From Tetradesmus obliquus (taxonomy: Eukaryota > Chlorophyta > Chlorophyceae > Sphaeropleales > Scenedesmaceae), in assembly GCA_030272155.1 (NCBI GenBank), contig CP126201.1, forward strand, positions 3,074,501 to 3,138,500: a stretch of 64,000 nucleotides of DNA, given 5' to 3'. Position numbers and translations under genes: made by a program. Shown piece by piece: positions 56,916 to 64,000 of the stretch; positions within the stretch are counted from its first letter, which is position 1; each line of letters begins with the position of its first letter. Below the pieces are notes generated by a model. The model ran no database searches. It saw nothing but the letters and a program-made list of their open reading frames with translations, and had not been told where the DNA came from.

Positions 56916-57763
56916 GTTGTGGTGCGTGGGTGCTGGTGCCACGCAGTTGTTGCTTCGGTTGCTGACACATTGATTGCAATCTTCATGTCAGCGATTGAGT
57001 AAAGTAGTAGGTCGTGTGAGTCTGCTTGTGCTGCTGCCTGGCTGCCGAACAAGCCAGTGGGATGCTGTACACTGAACGGCTGCTGCTGATGGCCATTGCC
57101 AGCTGGGTGGTTTGCTCCACAGTGGCGACTGTGCTGTCATCGCCGCTGGCTGCATGAGTGTGCGGCTTTGCTGCTGGTGGCATGCATTGTTGCTTCGATT
57201 GCCTGTGCATGCTTATGGTGCTGCTGATGGCCATTGCTAGTTGAGTGGTTTGCTCCACAGTGGCGACTGTGCTGTCATCGCCGCTCGCTGCATGTGTGTG
57301 CGGCTTTGCTGCTGGTGGCATGCAATTGTTGCTTCGGTTGCCTGTGCATGCTTATGCTGCTGCTGATGGCCATTGCTAGTTGGGTGGTTTGCCCCACAGT
57401 GGCGACTGTGCTGTCATCGCCGCTCGCTGCATGAGCACTTGGCTTGGCTGCTGGTGGCATGCAGTGTTGTTGCTTCGGTTGCTGACACATTGCTTGCGTT
57501 CGCATGTCAGCATTTTATCAAAACAGCAACCGTGCTCCGGTGGGTGTGCTTTTGCTGGTGCCTGGCTGCAGAACAAGCCGGCAGGATCATCATGCAAGCT
57601 TGCCCGACATGCAGCAAGCTTGGCAAGTTTGTGCTGCAGTGGCAGTGGCATGGTGGCGTGTACACATGTGTGTGATTGCTGCTGCGGCTTTGACAGCTTT
57701 GTGCAGTTCAATGCTCCGTATTCCAGCGCCGTATGCATGCCCGTTGTTCTGGTGGGGCGTATG

Positions 57764-57797
<34 letters not shown>

Positions 57798-59559
57798 CAC
57801 CTTGAGTTTCTTTGAACGTGGTTGTGCTGTGTGGGACAAAAGGCGCCGACTGAACGCGTTCTGTTTGCCACGTTTGTGCTTGCGCATCACAGCAGCTAGC
57901 TGTATTTGCTGCGGACACTGCTGATTTGTGTCGGCAAAATTAGCCATGGCTGTTGGGTTGTGAGGATGCCAATAGCTTTCCTGTGGCTGCGGGCCACTAA
58001 ACAGCATGTGTAGCGCACCTTGCATGCTTATAGACCATTGTTGATCAGGTTTTCCGATCCTGCATTCTGAGTTTTTGTGGTTTTGTAGTTTTTGTGTGTT
58101 TTGGAGAGGCCCCATCTGCTGTCTCAGCGTCTGCCGGCACACGTGCAGTGACGCAAGGCGCCCGCGCTGTACTGCTGCGCTGGCTGTGCCTGTTCCCTCT
58201 GATTCCTTGCTGGATCTTGTCTGACTGTGGCGGTCAATTGTGGCTGCAGGAGCCTACTGCAGCACCTTGGCAGCACTACCACATGTCAGGCATGCACAGA
58301 ACAGTGCGTTGTTTACACGTCAGCATTGCTTGAAGGCGCGCAGCTGTGCATTACCAGCGTCCTTCGGGACCTGGCTTTGGAATTTAGACAAATCCGTCCT
58401 GTTACACGTTTTGCCTTGCGTAACAGGCACCCCTGCAGGTGGTGGCGGCGTTTTTGGCTTGCGGTTGGCTATGTTTTGCCCGCATGTGCATGATGCCACC
58501 AATAATTCCACTGCTAGTTGAACGTGTTGGGAGTAGTGCGCCTGTCATCTTGGATGTGTGCATTGTGGTTCTGGCCGGGGGCTGGGGGTTGCTGTTTTTA
58601 GGGAGTGTGACTAACTGTGGGGGTTAGCGCCTTGTGAGACGGGGTTGTGACAGATGGTATGTTGCTTTCTACTGGCTGGTCACGGTGAGGACGCTTGGCA
58701 TCTTTGCATGTGTGACAAGCGTTCACTTGCAGTGTGGCAATAATGTCGATTGTGACATCAAGAAGTATCTCCATGGGACTGCTTAGTGCAGAGATTGGGC
58801 TCCGCAGCAATTTGAAGAAACAGGTGATGGCATGCTCCCTGCAGTGCAGCTTGGTGCGACCACACCAGTGTTTGGGCCCTTGCTTTGGCACGGCGCAGCA
58901 CTTTGTAATGTTGTCAGTGCCCATCGAGTGGTTGCACAGCGTCATACGCAGGTATGTTCCGCACTTTCTGCGAGCAGTCGACATCATCGGGGGTGCTGCT
59001 GCTCACACCTGCTGCCAGGTCAGCCTGCCCGACAGGGCTGGGACTCGAGGCGTACTGCCAGTGTACTGCATGCATGGTTCAGTCTTTCAAAGCGTACGTT
59101 TGCAACTATCTTAAGTTTTCAAAGGGTCTCAAGGGCCCACCTGACGCCGGTTGACCCCTGCCACCTGGACTGCTCCCTCTTACTACTATTCCAGCTCACC
59201 CAGCTGACGCTGTACACCTGCGCGATCTCGCTCGACTCCTCGCGTTTCGGCAAGAGCACCTCGCGCACTTTTTTTGCTGCGTGCAAGCAACTCCATCAAC
59301 TGTGAAGAAGACTGCGAGCCTCACGTTCTTGTTCCCGACAACAGCGTGCTCAGATGCTGCACCGAAGCATCCAGAGCGCTTTAAAGTTTCAATGGCGCTT
59401 TGCCAGGGCAGCAGCCGGTGATCTAGGGGCTCCCGCCCACTCCAGTCACCACCACACTTTGAAGACGGCTCTTCCAGCAGATGCAGGTGCGTGGGCACCC
59501 TTGGAACACCGGATAATGTCAGGATAAAACAATGACGCCAGGCGTCGGCAGCCAGGCGC
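56916..59559 (+). other. Gene-free interval
   Basis: The first ~600 bases are the 3'-end tandem copies. The remainder has no supportable exon. A CTG tract lies at about 57768-57794. The final ~400 bases before 59560 become coding-like in composition but contain no exon I can join. Confidence 0.5.
57061..57500 (+). repeat. Three downstream copies of the membrane-protein gene 3' end
   Basis: Copies at about 57061-57204, 57213-57340 and 57354-57500 repeat the sequence encoding LLLMAIASWVVCSTVATVL plus the stop region and ~100 bases of UTR. The reading frame is largely preserved. Copy 3 has TGA in place of TGG, and its final TGA has become TGT. Confidence 0.93.
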
Positions 59560-61074
59560 ATGCGGCAGCGAGATATTTCTTCCCAAAACTGCAAAAACCA
59601 CCGACCCACTTCGCGTCTTCTCTGTTGTGCCTCCGCAGGACTTGCCGCGTCCAGAGCGTTTTCATCCTCTTGCAGTGCTCAGATCCAATTTGGTTGGGGC
59701 AGCAGCAGGGGCGGAGCGGCATCCGATGCAGCTGTGACAGCCCCAGCAGCAGCAGCTCATCCAAGCATAAATGTGCAGCCTTCAGGGCTACATGCACTGC
59801 AGCAAGCGTTAGGCATTTACCACGAGCACGCGCTGGTGTCTCGCTGTGCAGCAGTCTGGAACATTCCTGCTGAAATCCTGCAAGCAAATGTGCAGGCTCT
59901 GGCTGATGTGCTGCACCCATGCGGGCGAGACACAACTGCGCACGCACTGTGGGTGCGTACCAGGCAGACACTGCCACTGGCCTTTCTAGCCAGTCTGTGT
60001 ATGCATTAGCTGCCAGTGCATCAGCTATGTCAGCTGTGCGTTACACGCGCTGTGAACAATGACACAGATTCTGTCAGCTTGGAAGCTTGCTGAACCAGCC
60101 AGTCCTGTCGGCGCATTTTATCAGCACAGGCAGTAATTGACACCCCGGTTCAAGTGCATGCGCATGTTCGCACCTGCATTGTTGCACCCTGCTCAACCCT
60201 CATGCTAGTCAAACCATTTTACTATTCGAATCATGTGTGCTGTATGCTGCAGGTGATGGTGCGCTGCCCAGAGCTTCGGCATGCAGATGAGCAGCAGCTG
60301 CGCCTCACGCTGCGGCACCTTACCCAAATGGTGCAGCACCTAGACCTCAACAAGCCCACCCTGCTGGCACAAGTCTACCGCAAACCTTGGATGATCAAAG
60401 CAGCAGCGCAGCGCGCACACCGCGCCAGGGCAGCAGCAGCAGCCAAGGCACAAGCTAGCCGAAGCAAGCAGGGCAGTGGTGCGGCATGCAGCAGGCAGGG
60501 CGGCAGCAGCAACAGCAGCGACGCAGACTTTTCTGACAGCGAAGAGGGCAGCAGCAGCAGCGGCAGGGGCTACATGCCACCCTGGCATCATGAGGCACTG
60601 CTGCTAATGCTGGAGCTGTCTACTAAGAACAGCAGCGGCAGCAGCAGCAGCAGGGTCTCGCCGGCGCCAGCAATGGCAGCAGTGCGCGGCTATCTTACAG
60701 TAGCAGAGACAGCGCAGCAGCTCAGCAATGGCTGGAAGGTTGTGGCATCTGTTCTGCCTGGATCTGCCAAGGTGCAAGCAGCAGCAGCGGCAGCAGCAGT
60801 GTCAGGCAGTGCTGTCAGGCAGGACGCCCCCTACAACAGCAGCAGCAGCAACGGCAGCAGCTATGACACCCTGCAGCAGCTGCTGGCGGCGTGTCCGCTG
60901 CTGACGCTTCTGCCGAGGGATGTGCTGCTATCGCGCTGGCAGCTGCTGCTGTCTGGTCTGCTTGGTAGCCACCAGACTGCTGCTGCACTGCTCATGTCGA
61001 GCCCCTACATTGTGGTCAGCTATGCTGACTTGCAGGACAGCGGGTGCCCCTACGAGCTGCAGGGCTTCTTCTGA
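59560..61074 (+). CDS. mTERF-like organellar protein (tentative)
   Basis: Two exons, 59560-59952 and 60253-61074, join in phase 0 (404 aa). The first ~40 residues are Arg/Ser-rich without acids after position 5 (ending RAFSSSCS), as in a mitochondrial or plastid leader. Helical pieces follow with the mTERF rhythm of Leu and Pro: VMVRCPELRHADEQQLRLTL in the middle, and LLAACPLLTLLPRDVLL with LLMSSPYIVVSYADL at the end. These are separated by long Ser/Gly/Ala-rich low complexity. mTERF proteins bind organellar nucleic acid and affect transcription or RNA processing. The match is by pattern only. The start could lie in an unseen upstream exon, since the sequence before 59639 ends in CCTCCGCAG. 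No exon echoes are seen. Confidence 0.5.
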
Positions 61075-63894
61075 GCAGATGGCAGCTGTGTTGGCTGTGT
61101 TGTGTGGCTGCTGTGGTAGCTGATTTCGTTGCATCTGCTGCACGAGAGGTTGACCGCCGGCTGTGTTGTGGCTGTGTTGTGGTGGGCATGGGTGCGGCAG
61201 TTTGGTGCTATCATTGCATGGCGCCCTGCTAGTGTACAAAAAAACAAACTCAAACATCATCATGTGTTGCGGCGCAGTTGCTGTGGGAGGTGGTGTGTGC
61301 GCTGCTGTGCAGCTGCTCCTTGTGGAAAAGCCAGGCGGCTGTTTTGCAGCCAGCAAACAACAGTGCCGCAGCAGGCCTGAGCTCAGCTCCCTTGTGTGCT
61401 TGTGTGTTATGCTGCTCCTTCGCATTGCAGCAGGTTGTAATCGCCTCTGTGTGCGTGTGCTGCTGCTGCACACTTTGCAGCATGCAGCCAGCAGTGTAGA
61501 TGGATGTCTGGTGGTCATGAAGTGGTTCTGGTGTAATAACAACCCAATCAACTGTAGATCAGTGTATGGCAAGGCAGGGTTGTGGTAAGCCAGAGTGCCG
61601 CAGTGTTGATGCTTTTGCGGTCTGTCAGCAGCAGCAGCAGCAGCCTCTGTTGCCTGATCTGGGCCGGCTGGCTGGTCGCCTGTTTGGTGATGGTTTTAAC
61701 GTGTGTACAGCTAATGTGGCGGCGGATAAGCAGCCTTGTGATGTGCTATGTTTCCTGGGGTTGCAGGCATATGGCTCCTCCGTGTGTACACCGTGTGCAT
61801 GTGCTGGCATCATCCTCACCATCCACTGCACAAGCCACACGCCTTCCCACCTTGCAGTTATGCTTGCCAAAATGTGTGTGGAGCATGACAGGAGAGCCAC
61901 GTGCAGCAAAGCATGGTGTCTTGCTGCATTTTGGGTGATCACGTTGCTGCTGCGGCTTCCTCGTGCATCGCTGCCTGTCGCTCGGCAGCTGCGATTTGCG
62001 TGCACCATGTGTGTGTGTTGTTGCCGCATGGTCTGGCTGTGTGCAGGCGTGCCGGTTGGGCATTGGCATGCCTTGCATGCTGTTGTGCATGCATCATTTG
62101 GTCGTGTGTTGCTGGCAGCATGTATCTTCTGGCTGTGTGCAGGCCTGCTGGTTGGGTATTGGCTTTGCCTGTCCAGCTGTTGTGCATGCATCATTTGGTT
62201 GTGCATCCCCCGTGTATAACACAAACACAATGTTGTTGTGTCAGTAGTAGGCAGCATGCCAGGGTAGGGGGCCCCCTTGTAAAGCATTGGTTTGAGGCAG
62301 CGCAGTAAAGTTTAAGAAGAAGAGTAAGGGTTGAGGGCAATTTTGGGGCAACAGCAGGTCCTCCAGCTGAGCATGTTTTGTGGTGCAGTACTCAGCCAGA
62401 CATGTGGCGCTATCACTGATTTGCACGTTTTGTGGGAGCGCACGGCGTCACGTCCTGTGATGTTTGCATGTGGCTTTGTGTTATAAATTTGGTATGGTGG
62501 TACCTCTGGTGGTTTTTGCGGAGTAGATGGTCGGCAGGCAGCGGTGAACCCAAAAATCCAAAAGTTGTATGCGGCGCTGTTGCACGCTGTGCTTGGTGTT
62601 GCGAAGGAACTGCAATTAGCGAGGATGCATTGAGAGGTCGGCTCATTTTAGTCATGCAGCAAAACCTTACCTGAGTTGGCATGCATTTCTCCAGCCAGTG
62701 AGTGTACTGTGGCGACTTCTTGTTGCTTGTCTGCTTTGCGTGCAGCACTTGCGCTGTAGCATTTGTATGCTATGCACGTCTGACAATGCACCAGGATCCT
62801 TCTGCCTCAATGCGATAGCATGGCCTACTAGGTTCCAATCCACCAGTTGCGGACCTGCTGCACGTGTTGAGCATTGCTGTTGCCTTGCTTGAGGTCACGT
62901 GAGACTGCAGGTTGCTTGCATCCACAGTGTTGCCCAGAAAGTGTTTTGAGTTGGCAGAGGCTTGATGAGGCTCATCACATGGGTGAAACCATTGATTTTG
63001 CAGCCACGTGCAATGTATGGCAGTGCGTGTTTGTATCTTAGGCAGTCCCACAAGGCTGGCATGTGGGCTGCCAGAGCAGTGTGCTTGTGCTGGAAACTTC
63101 CCCGCAGGTCACATGCATGTCATGCTTGCTGCTGTGGCCAGCGCAACGTCTCTGTTCCTGGTCCTGGGGCTCGTTTTGAAGCAAGGGCAGACACACTGCA
63201 GGAGGTGCCTGCCATGCTTGTTGCTCTGGCCAGCGCAAGCACAATGCAATGCATTGCATATGTGTCGTCCGATCGTGGTGCCATAATGTCAAGTTGCAGC
63301 ACTGTGAGTTGCAGTTCTGCGGCACACACAGCCAGTCTCATGTGTACCAGTTGCAGCCTACCAACGTGTGCTGCTCCACTGTGTGTAACTGACAGTACTT
63401 CACAGATTTGACCTATTTTTAAGCCTGCTGCACTTGAGCAAACAGGGGTTTGAAACACCTGAGCAGCAAGTACAGGCAGCCAAGGGCCTGGACTGCATAC
63501 AACAGACTGCCAGTGGAGCACGCACAATGCCTGCAGCTGCTGCCGCTGATTATGAGCATTGCGCTTGCAGCACCCAAGATGATCTGCCGTTTTCCTGGGT
63601 TGTGGCAGGTCAAGTGCGTATCGTAGCAATGTCAGGTAGTGTGGCTGCAGCAGTGCAGTGCTGGCTCCAAGGTTAGCCGGCAAAACCCATATCACATGCA
63701 ACAGGCGCCCACTACTTCAACGTGACGGAACAATGAAATTGAACTTTAAACAATGAAATTGAACTTTTTCGACAAGTTTCAAGTTGTTCACAAGGTGCCT
63801 GTCGCCCTGTTGCTCGCACCGGCCCAACCAAGATCAGCCAAGCGCTCCTTGCTGCATACGACCGAGATCTTCTTTCATAAACTTCAAGCATAAA
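61075..63894. other. Gene-free interval
   Basis: I found no supportable exon. A ~95-bp imperfect tandem pair beginning ctggctgtgtgcaggc lies at about 62033-62205. An 18-bp direct repeat (acaatgaaattgaacttt) occurs twice at about 63731-63768, just upstream of the last gene start. Confidence 0.5.
61436..61440 (+). terminator. Candidate poly(A) signal for mTERF-like gene
   Basis: TGTAA 362 bases after the stop codon. Confidence 0.35.
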
Positions 63895-64000
63895 ATGCAG
63901 GCTTTCGAGCAGCTTGCATCGTTGGCAGCTGCCGCATTCCAAGTCCCCAGCACCGATGAACTGCTGCGTTGGCTGCGGCAGCTAGAGACGTCACCACCTG
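63895..64000 (+). CDS. N-terminal fragment of an unknown protein (runs off the window)
   Basis: An ATG after an A-rich context opens a frame (MQAFEQLASLAAAAFQV, then STDELLRWLRQLE) that stays open for 35 codons to the window edge. The helical, amphipathic composition resembles the start of an ARM/HEAT-type protein such as a karyopherin, but the fragment is too short to name. Confidence 0.4.
   Translation, partial: MQAFEQLASLAAAAFQVPSTDELLRWLRQLETSPP

Overview
The window is nuclear DNA of a eukaryote, almost certainly a chlorophycean green alga. The evidence is intron-dense genes, a moderately high-GC coding bias, plastid or mitochondrial-type leader peptides, very abundant CAG/CTG trinucleotide tracts, and TGTAA motifs downstream of several stop codons (the chlorophycean poly(A) signal). 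A Sphaeropleales or Scenedesmaceae-like genome is my best guess, but no marker in the window proves it. No rRNA, tRNA, CRISPR or prokaryotic operon structure was seen.

I reconstructed ten complete gene models exon by exon, checking splice phase at every junction, plus one gene that starts at the right edge. From left to right they are: EMC10, an ER membrane protein complex subunit (214-2838 +); a plastid-type saccharopine-dehydrogenase-like oxidoreductase (3301-8598 +); a BIM-like bHLH transcription factor (10573-12769 +); a secreted LCAT/PDAT-family lipase or acyltransferase (16600-20293 +); a small membrane-anchored Sel1-repeat protein, the only minus-strand gene (22912-25064 -); the spliceosomal HAT-repeat protein CRNKL1/Clf1 (25962-36859 +, 16 exons); a secreted two-glutamate glycoside hydrolase with an N-terminal discoidin-like region (37952-46088 +, 16 exons); a D-amino-acid oxidase (47977-53320 +); an unrecognised multi-pass membrane protein (55407-56915 +); an mTERF-like organellar protein (59560-61074 +); and the start of an unknown gene at 63895. 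The genes are unrelated in function and do not form a pathway or cluster.

The striking feature is what fills the introns. In eight of the ten genes the introns, and in some cases the 3' flanks, carry direct, decayed copies of the neighbouring exon edge. I call these exon echoes. Copies of an exon's 5' part lie upstream and carry its acceptor AG; copies of its 3' part lie downstream and carry its donor GT. I count roughly 80 by eye, most densely in CRNKL1, the glycoside hydrolase and the D-amino-acid oxidase. A few are complete, phase-0, stop-free cassettes with intact splice sites: 51 nt in the hydrolase and 63 nt in CRNKL1. They could be spliced in without breaking the frame. Echoes are not visible in the bHLH or mTERF-like genes.

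Other notable structures are four GC-AG introns among 63 modelled, CTG-repeat tracts abutting many 3' splice sites, a 173-bp TA-flanked terminal-inverted-repeat element 16 bases upstream of a D-amino-acid oxidase exon, a near-perfect 72-bp-arm hairpin at 54845-55005, a dispersed repeat found twice next to a (TAGA)n tract, and a 26-base G run. The gene-free stretches (up to 3.8 kb, mostly 3' of genes) are GT-rich on the sense strand and show no supportable coding content.
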